Shown: positions 17,083 to 26,508, numbered from the stretch's first letter. The stretch is DNA of 41,811 nucleotides from Bordetella parapertussis (GCA_945861275.1 CAMATZ010000051.1:1-41811); one strand, 5' to 3'. The notes: generated by a model from the letters alone, not told the origin. Translations and numbers: made by a program.

Positions 17083-18225
17083 ATGCCGATCTACCTCGAC
17101 AACGCCGCCACCACCGCGCTTGATCCGCGCGTGCTTGACGCGATGCTGCCCTATCTCAAGGGCGAGTACGGCAATCCGGCCAGCGCTACGCATGGTTTCG
17201 GGCAGGATGCGTCGCGCGCGGTGGAGCGCGCACGCGAACAAGTTGCGGCGCTGATCAACGCCGATGTGGCGGAAATTGCGTGGACCTCAGGCGCGACTGA
17301 GTCGAATAATCTCGCGATCAAGGGCGCGGCATTCGCCAACCTCAGTGCCAACCCCAAGCGCGGCAAACATCTGGTTACTGTCGCCACCGAACACAAAGCC
17401 GTGCTCGATACCATGCACTGGCTGGAGACTCAGGGCTTTGCCGTCACCGTTCTCGCGCCCGAGGCAAACGGTCTGCTTTCATTGGAAAAATTTGCAGCCG
17501 CCTTGCGCGACGACACCGTGCTCGCCTCCGTCATGCTGGTCAACAATGAAATCGGCGTAATTCAGGATGTCGCGGCGCTGGGAAAAATCTGCCGCAGCCG
17601 CGGCGTGTTGTTTCATGTGGATGCGGCGCAGGCCAGCGGCAAGCTGCCGATTGATGTCAAGGCCCTGGCGGTGGACTTGATGTCGCTCACCGCGCACAAA
17701 ACGTACGGGCCCAAAGGCATCGGCGCGCTGTATGTAAGACACGCGCCCGACGTACACGTCGACAGCCAGATGCATGGCGGCGGCCATGAGCGCGGCCTGC
17801 GCTCGGGCACGCTTGCCACGCACCAGATTGCCGGCATGGGTGAATGTTTTCGCATCGCACAACTGGAAATGGCCACCGAAATGCCGCGCATACGCGCGCT
17901 GCGCGACCGGCTGTGGGCGGCGCTGCGGGATATCCGCGGCATACATCTGCACGGTGATTTCGGGGCGCGCATCGTCAACAACCTGAACATCGGCATCAGC
18001 GATTGCGAATTACCGCTGAACCTGCTCAGCGAAATTGCGATATCCTCGGCGTCGGCGTGTATTGCCGGGCAGGCCTCGCATGTAATCGCGGCGCTGGGCG
18101 GTGACCCCTCAGCCACGGTGATGCGCATCAGCGTGGGCCGCTTTAACACCGATGCCGATATTGATTTTGCGGCACACTATCTGCGTGGCAAAATAGCCGG
18201 TTGCCGCAGCCTCAAGACAGCGTGA
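17083..18225 (+). CDS. Cysteine desulfurase, IscS/NifS family
   Basis: This 380-residue PLP enzyme removes sulfur (or selenium, from selenocysteine) to form a persulfide for cofactor assembly. It has YLDNAATT (4-11), H104 (TEHKAVLD), the Schiff-base lysine K206 (TAHKTYGPKG, the same number as in E. coli IscS) and the persulfide cysteine C326 in SSASACIAG. Start: ATG at 17083 after AGGAG; the frame is open further upstream, through the repeat hairpin, but that part is not chosen. It stands alone, away from iscR/iscU/hscA genes, and the C-terminus is short, so it may be an accessory desulfurase rather than the main IscS. The partner is unknown. Confidence 0.88.
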   Translation: MPIYLDNAATTALDPRVLDAMLPYLKGEYGNPASATHGFGQDASRAVERAREQVAALINADVAEIAWTSGATESNNLAIKGAAFANLSANPKRGKHLVTVATEHKAVLDTMHWLETQGFAVTVLAPEANGLLSLEKFAAALRDDTVLASVMLVNNEIGVIQDVAALGKICRSRGVLFHVDAAQASGKLPIDVKALAVDLMSLTAHKTYGPKGIGALYVRHAPDVHVDSQMHGGGHERGLRSGTLATHQIAGMGECFRIAQLEMATEMPRIRALRDRLWAALRDIRGIHLHGDFGARIVNNLNIGISDCELPLNLLSEIAISSASACIAGQASHVIAALGGDPSATVMRISVGRFNTDADIDFAAHYLRGKIAGCRSLKTA

Positions 18226-18269
18226 GCCCTATGACCCGTTGCGTAGCGTAAACTTCTGGCGGAACCGTT

Positions 18270-19112
18270 ATGGAAAACCTGGATCTGGATTTCATTGAAA
18301 CCAAGGAAGCCGACAAATCGGTTTACGACATTGAAATCGCGCGCTCGTTTTTTCTCAACTACGGCAAGCCCGCGACGCTGAAAAAAGACGGTGTTTTGCT
18401 GGCCGAACGATCCGCCGGCGACCGCATGTATTTTGTAATCCACGGCGAGATTGCCCTTGCCATCGCCGGCAAATCGCTCGACGTCGCCCGTGCCGGCGAA
18501 ATTATCGGCGAAATGGCAGTCATCACCGGCGCGCCGCGCACGGCCACCGCCATCGCCAAGACCGATTGCATGCTGATCGCGCTGGAAGCCGCGCAGTTTC
18601 AACAGGGGCTGTCACGCCAACCCGAATTCGCGCTGATGCTCATGCACATGATGCTGTCGCGCCTGCGCCTGATGTTGACGATCCTGCGCATGCGCGGCGG
18701 ACTTGCGGGCGCCGCCGCCGCCAACTCCGGCTGTGTGCTCAACAGCAAACTGCTGAACAATATCGCCGACGCGCTGGGCGCAGGCGCGATAAGTTCTTTT
18801 CCCAGCGGCAGAAGCATCATTATGGAAGGCGCCAGCGGCGCGTCCATGTACGCGCTGCTGCAAGGCAGTGTCGCCATTGCGATACAGGGCAAAACCGTCG
18901 AAACCGCCGGGCCGGGTGGTGTTTTTGGCGAAATGGCGCTGGTCGATTCGGCGCCGCGCGCGGCGTCGGTGACGGCCACCAGCGACTGCAAATTGCTTAC
19001 CATCAACCGCGAATCTTTCACCCAACTCGTCACCAGCAACCCGCTGTTCGGCATTGAATTACTCAAGGGCTTCGCGGAACGCCTGCGCTATCTTAATTCC
19101 TTGCGCAAATAA
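18270..19112 (+). CDS. Protein with two cyclic-nucleotide-binding domains
   Basis: This 280-residue cytoplasmic protein has two cNMP-binding domains in tandem (about residues 25-125 and 165-275). Each has a phosphate-binding cassette: GEIIGEMAVITGAPRTATA in the first, GGVFGEMALVDSAPRAASV in the second. Both keep the glutamate and the arginine that hold the ribose and phosphate, so both should bind cAMP or cGMP. No DNA-binding helix-turn-helix or other output domain is present. It converges on the cyclase-FHA gene, 33 bases apart. The pairing suggests it receives the nucleotide made by that cyclase; its target is unknown. Confidence 0.82.
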   Translation: MENLDLDFIETKEADKSVYDIEIARSFFLNYGKPATLKKDGVLLAERSAGDRMYFVIHGEIALAIAGKSLDVARAGEIIGEMAVITGAPRTATAIAKTDCMLIALEAAQFQQGLSRQPEFALMLMHMMLSRLRLMLTILRMRGGLAGAAAANSGCVLNSKLLNNIADALGAGAISSFPSGRSIIMEGASGASMYALLQGSVAIAIQGKTVETAGPGGVFGEMALVDSAPRAASVTATSDCKLLTINRESFTQLVTSNPLFGIELLKGFAERLRYLNSLRK

Positions 19113-19145
19113 TGAAATTTATTTACAGTGATCCATAAGCGGCAA

Positions 19146-20060
19146 TCACGCGCGGAACTGTGAGCGGCGATCGCGCCGGAACAGCACCGTGCTGGCGGCA
19201 CCCTCCGCGCTGCTGCGGCCGAGTCGAATTTCACCGGTGCCTTCGAGCACGATTTCACCACGCAGCAAGTGAATTTCGTCACCGTCGGCAAAAGTAACGT
19301 AGGTGCCGTTCACGCTGTGATCGACCAGATAAAAACTGGAACGCGTCAGACGTATCGAACAATGGCGGCGCGAAGCAATATGATCCTGCACCGGCACATC
19401 GCTGGCGGCATCACGCCCCATGCTCAGCCCCGGATGCCATCGGTCCACGCGCTTGCGTATGTCGTCGAGCACCACCACCAGACTGCCGGCGTCGCCGGGT
19501 ATCACCCGCGAAACCAGCAGGTTAACGTCGGTCAGTTCCATGTTATCGGAGCGCCACAACACCTGGAATATCGACGATTCGCCACTGCTGCCCTTCAGCG
19601 CCGCGCGAAACAAGGGGCGCACGAACGGTTTGAGATGTGGTGGTAAGTCTTTTTCGGTGGCCTCGGACAGCAGGATCTGCTCGGCCATCGCAGCGTTGGT
19701 TAAAAATGCGGCTGCATTCACCGTATCGCCAAATACGTCGCTGCCCTCAACCAGCACCGGCCCCGCGTGCAGCCCGATATGCAAACGCAACGGCTGTCCG
19801 CCGGGTTCCTCGTAAGTCACCAGCGACTGCATCTCGGTTGCCGCGCTTACCGCTTTAGCCGCATCGGGAAACACACACATGACCGCGTCACCCAGCGTCT
19901 TGATCAGGCGGCCCTCGAAGCGCGGCAGCAGATCGACAAGCGCCGCGAGACACGCAGTGATGGCGCCACTCGCGGCAACGTCACCCAGTTGCTGATAGAG
20001 GCGGCTGCTCTCCGTGATGTCGGCAAACAGTACGGTCAGCATCTGATTCTCTCGTGCCAT
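19146..20060 (-). CDS. Class III adenylate/guanylate cyclase domain fused to an FHA domain
   Basis: This 304-residue soluble protein has a class III cyclase domain (about 1-170) and a C-terminal FHA domain (about 195-290). The cyclase keeps both metal aspartates, D14 (LFADITESSRLY) and D58 (KTLGDAVM), K54 and D112 (FGDTVN), which fit adenine recognition, and N115. The arginine expected four residues after that asparagine (VNxAAR) is F119 here, so the transition-state arginine seems lost. The FHA domain has GRD (215-217), SRRH (230-233) and NGTYV (251-255), which bind phosphothreonine. It faces a double cNMP-binding protein. Residue calls are seen; reduced activity is inferred. Confidence 0.85.
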   Translation of the reverse strand: MARENQMLTVLFADITESSRLYQQLGDVAASGAITACLAALVDLLPRFEGRLIKTLGDAVMCVFPDAAKAVSAATEMQSLVTYEEPGGQPLRLHIGLHAGPVLVEGSDVFGDTVNAAAFLTNAAMAEQILLSEATEKDLPPHLKPFVRPLFRAALKGSSGESSIFQVLWRSDNMELTDVNLLVSRVIPGDAGSLVVVLDDIRKRVDRWHPGLSMGRDAASDVPVQDHIASRRHCSIRLTRSSFYLVDHSVNGTYVTFADGDEIHLLRGEIVLEGTGEIRLGRSSAEGAASTVLFRRDRRSQFRA

Positions 20061-20182
20061 ACACCAATCGTAGCGTTAATAGTTGTATTTACGCAATATT
20101 TTGGTCACGATAAGATCGACAATTGCCGGTGGCTTCATCACAATGCGCACACTGCAATCCGCAAACGTTCACGAGCGCCGGT

Positions 20183-20521
20183 ATGAATACATTGCACTCC
20201 GTAGAGAAGCCCGGCTGGATCGCTCGCATACTGCTCACACTGACCACCATCACGCTGGTGATACTCGGGTTTTTCTTCCTCACCGTGGCACTGGCCGTGG
20301 GTGCGCTGGTGGCGGCGGTTATCGGCGTGCGCTTGTGGTGGACCATCCGCAAGCTCAAACGCGCGCAGTCCGCGGCGGGCCCGGTAACGGGCCGCGATGG
20401 TGCAAGCGTGGTTGACGGCGAGTATCGTGTGATTGAACACGACGTCAGCAAACCGCAATTGCCAACGGCGGGCCAGGATCTGAATCAACGCAGCGATGCA
20501 GATGCGCCTGACAAGCGGTAA
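20183..20521 (+). CDS. Small inner-membrane protein, unknown function
   Basis: This product of 112 residues starts at ATG 20183 (MNTLHSVEKPGW). A long hydrophobic stretch (about residues 12-52) could form one or two membrane helices, followed by a basic segment (RKLKRAQ) and a polar tail ending in SDADAPDKR. The positive charges after the helices suggest that the tail is cytoplasmic. The frame opens earlier, at 20123, but no start has a clear ribosome-binding site. It converges on the Sel1/protease gene. No family is recognised. Confidence 0.5.
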   Translation: MNTLHSVEKPGWIARILLTLTTITLVILGFFFLTVALAVGALVAAVIGVRLWWTIRKLKRAQSAAGPVTGRDGASVVDGEYRVIEHDVSKPQLPTAGQDLNQRSDADAPDKR

Positions 20522-20534
20522 GCTGAAGCGCACC

Positions 20535-22121
20535 TTAATAACACTCCACCTGCACGGTGGACTTACGTGCCTGCTCCACCAGATCAGCGGTCTCTGCGGG
20601 TTTGCCTGTCAGTTGCGCCCTGCGGTAACCGACCGCATGCGTATCCAGAAAATTACTGACCGTGGCCAGGTTAATGCCGAAATTCACGTTTTGCGGATTA
20701 GCCTGTGCCGTCGACAGCAGGCGCGCGCGCACGATGCCGACGAGATTGCCGCTGCGATCAAAAATCGGTCCGCCGCTGGAACCCGGCTGCACGGTGGCGG
20801 AAATCTGAAACGCCGAGGTGTCATCGTTAAGTCCGGTCATGGCGTTGACGATGCCGGTGGTAACCACCGCCCCCGACGACAACACCCCTTTCAGCGGATA
20901 ACCGATAGCGATGATGTCGTCGCCCAGACGCACAGTGCGGCCCGCGCGCAATTTCGCCGACGGCAAGCCGGCACTGTCGGCACGCAGTAAGGCGAGATCA
21001 TTGCGCGCGTCGCGCGCCACCACTTTGACTGGTGTGCCCAGCGGTTGGATGCGGATGCGCGCGCAGTTGTTGATCACATGTGCGTTGGTCACGATATCGC
21101 CAGCGTCGCTCACCACCACGCCGCTGCCGTAGACACCGGCGCGCGGGCCGCTGCTGGCGCGGGATTTGCCGGAAATCTGCGCCGTAATGATGCTCAGTGC
21201 ATTGGCGCCAGCCACGGATTTGGATTGCTTTTCGGCTTCCTGCATCTCGCTGGCACTCAATATTTGCGCCAGGCGCTCTTTGCCGGCTGTGCTGCTTTTC
21301 AATACACGTTCGTTGGCGTTGGCGGGAATTGCGGCGTACCACGCATAAGCCAGCACCGCGTTTTTCGCGGCGCCACCACGGCCGAATTCATAGATGTTGG
21401 CGATCCACTGGAACGCCTCGTGGTTGTTTGAGGCCGCCGCGCGGCGCAACCAGCTCAGCGCCTCGGCGCCATCGGGGCTGACCCCGTGCCCCATGGCGTA
21501 GATGCGCCCGGCAGCGGTCATTCCGGCCGTATTGCCAAGCTCGCCGGATTTTTTATACCAATCGAGCGCGACCAGATAATCCTGCGTGATGCCCGCCAGC
21601 CCCAACTCGGCAAACGCACCTAACGAGCGCATCGCCGCCGCGTTTTTCTGATCCGCCGCGAGTTTGAACCAGGCCAACGCGTTGATTTCGTCTTTGGGGT
21701 AACCGTTGGCGCCGTTCGCGAGCCACACACCGATGAGGTTTTGCGCAGCGGCTTCGCCCTTGTCCGCCGCCTGGCGCACCAGGTCAGCGCCCTTGCTGGT
21801 ATCGCGCGCCACCAGATTACCGCTCATGTGCATGCTGCCCAGTAAATACGTGGCACGGATATCGCCGGCGGCATGTGACCTGGTGATGTAATCGCGCGCC
21901 TTCAACTCGTCGCGCGCGCCGCCCCAGCCGCGCATCAGCATCTCGCCCATGTACGCCATCGCCTGCGCATCGCCTTCTTCAGCGGGAGCGGTGAGTTCCT
22001 TGCGCGCCTCGGCATAGCGCCCGCGGCTGTAGGCATCGACGCCGTCAGCGACAGCGGCGTATGCGCTGAAGGGCGCGCATGAGCCCGCCAGAGCGCACAC
22101 CACCAATAGATGTTTCACCAT
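20535..22121 (-). CDS. Secreted protein with Sel1-like repeats and a trypsin-like serine protease domain
   Basis: The start at 22121 (MVKHLL) gives 528 residues with a signal peptide ending SAYA. A Sel1-like solenoid follows (about 30-290) with repeats such as AMAYMGEMLMRGWGG and AMRSLGAFAELGLAG. The C-terminal part is a chymotrypsin/HtrA-type protease. Counting from the alternative start at 22130, the triad is H351 (TNAHVI), D378 (RNDLALL) and S452 (QPGSSGGP). No PDZ domain is seen. Such a protein should act in the periplasm, the Sel1 part binding partners or substrates and the protease cutting them. It is divergent from ygfZ. The domain order is seen; substrates are unknown. Confidence 0.85.
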   Translation of the reverse strand: MVKHLLVVCALAGSCAPFSAYAAVADGVDAYSRGRYAEARKELTAPAEEGDAQAMAYMGEMLMRGWGGARDELKARDYITRSHAAGDIRATYLLGSMHMSGNLVARDTSKGADLVRQAADKGEAAAQNLIGVWLANGANGYPKDEINALAWFKLAADQKNAAAMRSLGAFAELGLAGITQDYLVALDWYKKSGELGNTAGMTAAGRIYAMGHGVSPDGAEALSWLRRAAASNNHEAFQWIANIYEFGRGGAAKNAVLAYAWYAAIPANANERVLKSSTAGKERLAQILSASEMQEAEKQSKSVAGANALSIITAQISGKSRASSGPRAGVYGSGVVVSDAGDIVTNAHVINNCARIRIQPLGTPVKVVARDARNDLALLRADSAGLPSAKLRAGRTVRLGDDIIAIGYPLKGVLSSGAVVTTGIVNAMTGLNDDTSAFQISATVQPGSSGGPIFDRSGNLVGIVRARLLSTAQANPQNVNFGINLATVSNFLDTHAVGYRRAQLTGKPAETADLVEQARKSTVQVECY

Positions 22122-22280
22122 GCTCCCCACTGCTCCTGATACGTGATCGCTGAATTTACCGCTTAATCATACGCCTGCCATGCCACCGCGGCGGCGCTTG
22201 CCCCCAATCCAGCGTTCTACATAAACTATTGTTCTCAAAGACAATTATTTACAGCCATCGTTTAACGTCAATGGCTCGGC

Positions 22281-22286
22281 TACAAT
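22281..22286 (+). promoter_or_regulatory. Possible -10 box of ygfZ
   Basis: TACAAT lies 29 bases before the GTG at 22316, within a GGCTACAATGCGCGC context. It would place the transcript start downstream of the in-frame ATGs at 22229 and 22271. No convincing -35 box is seen at normal spacing. Confidence 0.35.
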
Positions 22287-22315
22287 GCGCGCTGTTTGGT
22301 TTTTTAAGTCTACCT

Positions 22316-23254
22316 GTGGCTATAGAAATTCGTTGGTGCAAAATTACTGCGTCGGGTTTGTTGCGATTTGACGGTGCGGACGCGCAATCGTTCCTGCAAG
22401 GCCAGCTTACCAACGACGTCAAGGCTGTTTCAGAAACACACAGCCAATACTCCGGCTATTGCACCGCCAAAGGGCGGCTGCTGGCGAGCCTGCTGCTGTG
22501 GCAACGCGATGGCACGTACACCTTAATGCTGCCGCGCGAACTGTGTGAACCCGTGCGCAAACGGCTGTCGATGTACATTCTGCGAGCCAAAGTAAAAGCA
22601 ACGGATGTGTCCGCCGAGCAGGATTTGTTTGGCGTAACCGGTGCGGGTGCAGCGTTGCTGCTGGCTTCTATCGCAGGCGCCGCGCCCGCCGCAATGCACG
22701 ATGTGGTTCACGGCAACGGTGTAACGATAGTCAAATTGCCGGTGGATCGTTACCTGGTGGCGGCGCCCGCCGCCGCGGCCTGGCATGAAGCCGCGCTGAC
22801 CGCTGTCACATCCCCCAGCGCGGAATCGCTGTGGGCCGCGCTCGATATCGAAGCCGGCATACCCACCGTGGTCGCCGCGACCCAGGAACAGTTCGTGCCG
22901 CAAACTGTGAATTTCGATCTTTTCGGCGCAGTGAGTTTCGACAAGGGGTGCTATCCCGGTCAGGAAATCGTTGCACGCACGCATTACCTCGGCAAGGTGA
23001 AGCAACGCATGGTGCGTGCGCGCATCGCGTCCAATGTCGCCCCTGATCTCCCGCGGGCGGGCGACAAACTGTATTCGCCGGTATTTGGTGAGCAAGCCTG
23101 CGGCATGATCGTCAGCGTGGTGAGCGCAGATGCCGGCAACCATGAGGTGCTCGCCGTGGTGCAGACCAGCGGCCTGCAGGATGCGACGACACACTGGCAA
23201 TCACCCGCCGGCCCGGTGCTGCAATTGCAAGCCTTGCCCTACCCCGTAAAATGA
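22316..23254 (+). CDS. ygfZ: YgfZ-type folate-binding protein (iron-sulfur/tRNA modification)
   Basis: This protein belongs to the YgfZ/GcvT-like family, whose members bind tetrahydrofolate and help to mature or repair certain iron-sulfur enzymes, including the tRNA methylthiolase MiaB. The diagnostic motif KGCYPGQEIVART is complete, with its conserved cysteine at C212 counted from the GTG at 22316. The N-terminal LLRFDGADAQSFLQGQLTNDV also fits. The frame is open from 22229, but those extra residues look like leader sequence containing a -10-like box, so I chose 22316; ATG 22271 is the alternative. The NRDE gene starts five bases after the stop, suggesting an operon. Confidence 0.87.
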   Translation: MAIEIRWCKITASGLLRFDGADAQSFLQGQLTNDVKAVSETHSQYSGYCTAKGRLLASLLLWQRDGTYTLMLPRELCEPVRKRLSMYILRAKVKATDVSAEQDLFGVTGAGAALLLASIAGAAPAAMHDVVHGNGVTIVKLPVDRYLVAAPAAAAWHEAALTAVTSPSAESLWAALDIEAGIPTVVAATQEQFVPQTVNFDLFGAVSFDKGCYPGQEIVARTHYLGKVKQRMVRARIASNVAPDLPRAGDKLYSPVFGEQACGMIVSVVSADAGNHEVLAVVQTSGLQDATTHWQSPAGPVLQLQALPYPVK

Positions 23255-23258
23255 TGCT

Positions 23259-24032
23259 ATGTGTTTGATTTTATTTGCATTTCAGGAAAGCATCGAGTAT
23301 CCGTTGGTGATCGCCGCCAATCGCGATGAAGCCTACAGGCGACCCGCTGCGCCGGCCGCGTTCTGGAGTGATCATCCGCATATTTATGGCGGACGTGATC
23401 TGGAAATGGGCGGCACCTGGATGGGCCTCACGCGTGCCGGGCGTTTTGCCGCGGTGACGAATTATCGTGATGGCGCTGCCAAAGGCGTGGCGCCGCGTTC
23501 GCGTGGCGAATTGGCGGGCGGTTTTCTCACCGGCACCGAAGCCGCACCCTCCTATCTGCAGATCATCGCCTCACGGCAATCACAATACGCCGGATTCAGC
23601 ACGCTGGCGGGCGACCGCGATGCACTGTGGTTTTTGTCGAACTACGGCAACGGCATTGAGCGTGTTACGCCCGGCGTGCATGGCCTGAGCAATCATCTGC
23701 TCGATACGCCGTGGCCCAAAGTCAGCGATGGCCGGCGTGAACTGGCGGCGTTGCTGCCCGGTGATGCCGATGCGTTACCCGAAAAACTGTTCGCCATGCT
23801 TGCCGACCGCAACGTCGCGCCCGCGCATGCGCTGCCCGACACTGGCGTGGGCGTTGCGCGAGAAAAAAAACTGGGGCCAAAATTTATTGCGGCGGATGAC
23901 CGCTACGGCACGCGCACGTCCACCGTCGTCATCGTCAATCGCCAACACGAGGTTTACTACGGCGAGCGCAACTTCGGCGGGCGCGGAAAATTTCTGGGTG
24001 AAGTCACGCAGCGCTTCAGCCTTATAGCTTAA
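23259..24032 (+). CDS. NRDE (TANGO2-like) family protein
   Basis: This 257-residue protein begins MCLILFAF and has the family motif AANRDEAYRRP (19-29), followed by GGRDLEMGGTWMGLTRAGRFAAVTNYRD. The N-terminal cysteine after Met, together with NRDE, recalls Ntn-hydrolase-like folds. Bacterial and eukaryotic TANGO2 homologues have been linked to heme or lipid handling, but the reaction is unsettled. Start: ATG at 23259, five bases after the ygfZ stop. Its last 11 bases overlap the end of the convergent acetyltransferase gene. It is probably cytoplasmic. Confidence 0.85.
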   Translation: MCLILFAFQESIEYPLVIAANRDEAYRRPAAPAAFWSDHPHIYGGRDLEMGGTWMGLTRAGRFAAVTNYRDGAAKGVAPRSRGELAGGFLTGTEAAPSYLQIIASRQSQYAGFSTLAGDRDALWFLSNYGNGIERVTPGVHGLSNHLLDTPWPKVSDGRRELAALLPGDADALPEKLFAMLADRNVAPAHALPDTGVGVAREKKLGPKFIAADDRYGTRTSTVVIVNRQHEVYYGERNFGGRGKFLGEVTQRFSLIA

Positions 24033-24453
24033 GCCGCATCACGCGGTGCGCAATCCCCGCCTCCATGAATTCCGCACCCTCCGCCGTAAATCCTTGTTTT
24101 TCGTAAAATTTTATCGCGTGGGTCTGGGCGTGCAGCACCGCCTCGGAAAAACCGGCGTGCCGCGCCATTGCGATTAGCTCGCGCAGCAGCGCACGCCCGG
24201 CGCCGCGTCCGCGCCACGCTTTGAGTACGGCCATGCGTCCGATATGACCGTCCGGCAGCAAACGTCCGGTGCCAACGGCCTCGCCGTCCACTATCGCCAG
24301 CACATGCTGACTGACGGCATCCTGCTGGTCCCACTCCTCGTCTTCGGGAACCTGCTGCTCGACCACGAACACCGCGCGGCGCAATGCCTGTAACGTGGCG
24401 GCGCATGCTGACCATTGCACGGCTTGTACCTGGAATGTTGTTGTATCGCTCAT
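24022..24453 (-). CDS. GNAT-family N-acetyltransferase
   Basis: This is a 143-residue single-domain acetyltransferase. It shows the N-terminal pattern LRRAVFVVEQQVPEDEEWDQQDAVSQH found in a widespread GNAT subgroup, then the acetyl-CoA pyrophosphate loop in GRMAVLKAWRGRGAGRALL, and the late HAQTHAIKFYEKQGF motif. The acceptor is unknown. Its 3' end overlaps the convergent NRDE gene by 11 bases. No signal peptide. Confidence 0.85.
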   Translation of the reverse strand: MSDTTTFQVQAVQWSACAATLQALRRAVFVVEQQVPEDEEWDQQDAVSQHVLAIVDGEAVGTGRLLPDGHIGRMAVLKAWRGRGAGRALLRELIAMARHAGFSEAVLHAQTHAIKFYEKQGFTAEGAEFMEAGIAHRVMRLKL

Positions 24454-24520
24454 CTGCCGTTAGTAATAGCACAACGGCGCGCGAACATGCCGGAGCATGA
24501 ACGGCTAAACCATACTGACG

Positions 24521-25261
24521 CTAAATGGTCAGTCCGCCACTCACTTCAATCACCGCGCCATTGATGTAGCTGGCATCATCCGATGCGAGGAACGCGAAGG
24601 TGTTCGCCACGTCTTCGGGTCTGCCCAAGCGGCCCAACGGCACTTTGTCTTCGAGCGCCCTGATAACTTTCTCGGGAATCGTCGCGAGGATAGTGGTGGA
24701 AATAAATCCCGGACAAACGGCATTTGAACGGATGCCCTTGCGGCCCAGTTCACGCGCCCAGGTTTTGGCCATGCCGATCACACCGAACTTGGCGGCCGCG
24801 TAATTGGTTTGACCGAAATTGCCGTACAGACCAACAATGGATGACGAATTCAGGATCACCCCCGACTGCTGGGCGAGCATGGTATCAACCACCGCTTTGG
24901 TGCAGTTGAATACACCCTTCAAGTTGACGGCGATCACATTGTCGAATTGCTCGTCACTCATGTTCTTCATTTGCGCGTCGGCGACAATACCGGCGTTGTT
25001 GACCAGACAATCGATACGGCCAAACCTGGCGAGCGTGGCCCTAACCATCGCCTGCAAGGATTTCACATCGGTGACATCAGCCACTGCACCCAGGGTTTGC
25101 GCGCCGGCGTCTTCACACAACTTGACCGTTTCGGCCACGCTGTCAGCGCTCATATCGCACACCACGACTTTCGCGCCTTCGCATGCAAACTTAACCGCCG
25201 TCGCCTGCCCGATGCCGCGCCCTGCACCGGTGATGATCGCTACCTTGTCCTTAAGCCGCAT
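24521..25261 (-). CDS. Short-chain dehydrogenase/reductase, 3-oxoacyl-ACP reductase (FabG) type
   Basis: This 246-residue classical SDR has the cofactor motif TGAGRGIG (11-18), NNAG (88-91), and the catalytic S141, Y154 and K158 (SSSIVG, then NYAAAKFG). The C-terminal PEDVANTFAFLASDDASYINGAVIEVSGG is typical of FabG-like enzymes. These reduce 3-oxoacyl thioesters or similar ketones with NAD(P)H in the cytoplasm. It is outside any fatty-acid gene cluster, so it is probably one of several paralogues rather than the main fabG; I leave the symbol empty. Confidence 0.86.
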   Translation of the reverse strand: MRLKDKVAIITGAGRGIGQATAVKFACEGAKVVVCDMSADSVAETVKLCEDAGAQTLGAVADVTDVKSLQAMVRATLARFGRIDCLVNNAGIVADAQMKNMSDEQFDNVIAVNLKGVFNCTKAVVDTMLAQQSGVILNSSSIVGLYGNFGQTNYAAAKFGVIGMAKTWARELGRKGIRSNAVCPGFISTTILATIPEKVIRALEDKVPLGRLGRPEDVANTFAFLASDDASYINGAVIEVSGGLTI

Positions 25262-25418
25262 GTAACGTCCCTGATTTATTGTGGTTTAGTTGCAACGCAC
25301 AATTTAGCTGATTTTTCTGCGACGCACAATGAAAAATTAATGCTACGCAACAATAATCCTGCCGGGAACAGGCGTTGCTGCGCTAAAAAACCAGAGTGTT
25401 AGTCGTAAGTAATTGATA

Positions 25419-25898
25419 TTAAACAATATATACAACTGTACCGACGGGAACCCGATCGAATAATTCAACTATGTCGCGCCCGCGCATCCGTATGCAGCCA
25501 TGAGACGACGGCGCACCCATCGGGACAGAATCCGGCGTTGAATGAATGTAGATGTAGCGCCGCATGCTATCCACGCAGCCCAGCCGGTTAAAACCCACTT
25601 CGCAGCCCGAAAGCCACAATATACGCGTGAGGATCCAGTCTCTGTCTGGAAATTGTTCTGTTAATTCAGGGCCGTACGTTTCACCCGTAGGCCTGCGGCC
25701 AACAAATACCGTATTCATCGGACACCCCCCGCCGATTTTCGCCCGCACAATGTGCTTGCCGCGCGGCGTACATTCGCTGCCGAACTGTTCTCCCGCGCCC
25801 TTGCTCGCGGTGGCGATCGAATACGTCAAACATTCGTTTTTAATTTCGTCTTTAAAAACAAGTGATTGCGAACTAATACTAATATCAATTCTAGACAT
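25419..25898 (-). CDS. L,D-transpeptidase (YkuD) domain protein without a signal peptide
   Basis: This 159-residue protein consists almost only of a YkuD/L,D-transpeptidase catalytic domain. H119 (YIYIHSTP) and S132-H133-G134-C135-I-R137 make the active site, with C135 the nucleophile. Such enzymes cross-link peptidoglycan stem peptides or attach proteins to them in the periplasm. No signal peptide or anchor is visible from the ATG at 25898 (MSRIDISISS). The frame could open at 25970, but that would overlap tadA and still give no signal. It starts one base after the tadA stop, so the two are co-transcribed. Its site of action is therefore puzzling. Confidence 0.83.
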   Translation of the reverse strand: MSRIDISISSQSLVFKDEIKNECLTYSIATASKGAGEQFGSECTPRGKHIVRAKIGGGCPMNTVFVGRRPTGETYGPELTEQFPDRDWILTRILWLSGCEVGFNRLGCVDSMRRYIYIHSTPDSVPMGAPSSHGCIRMRGRDIVELFDRVPVGTVVYIV

Positions 25899-25899
25899 T

Positions 25900-26415
<516 letters not shown>

Positions 26416-26508
26416 TTACTAGAACCGCTTTCTCATGCCGTAAAGATTTGCCAAACCACAGGCGGCACAATAGGATGACGGCCTACCCCTGATTAGCGGA
26501 GATGCGCC

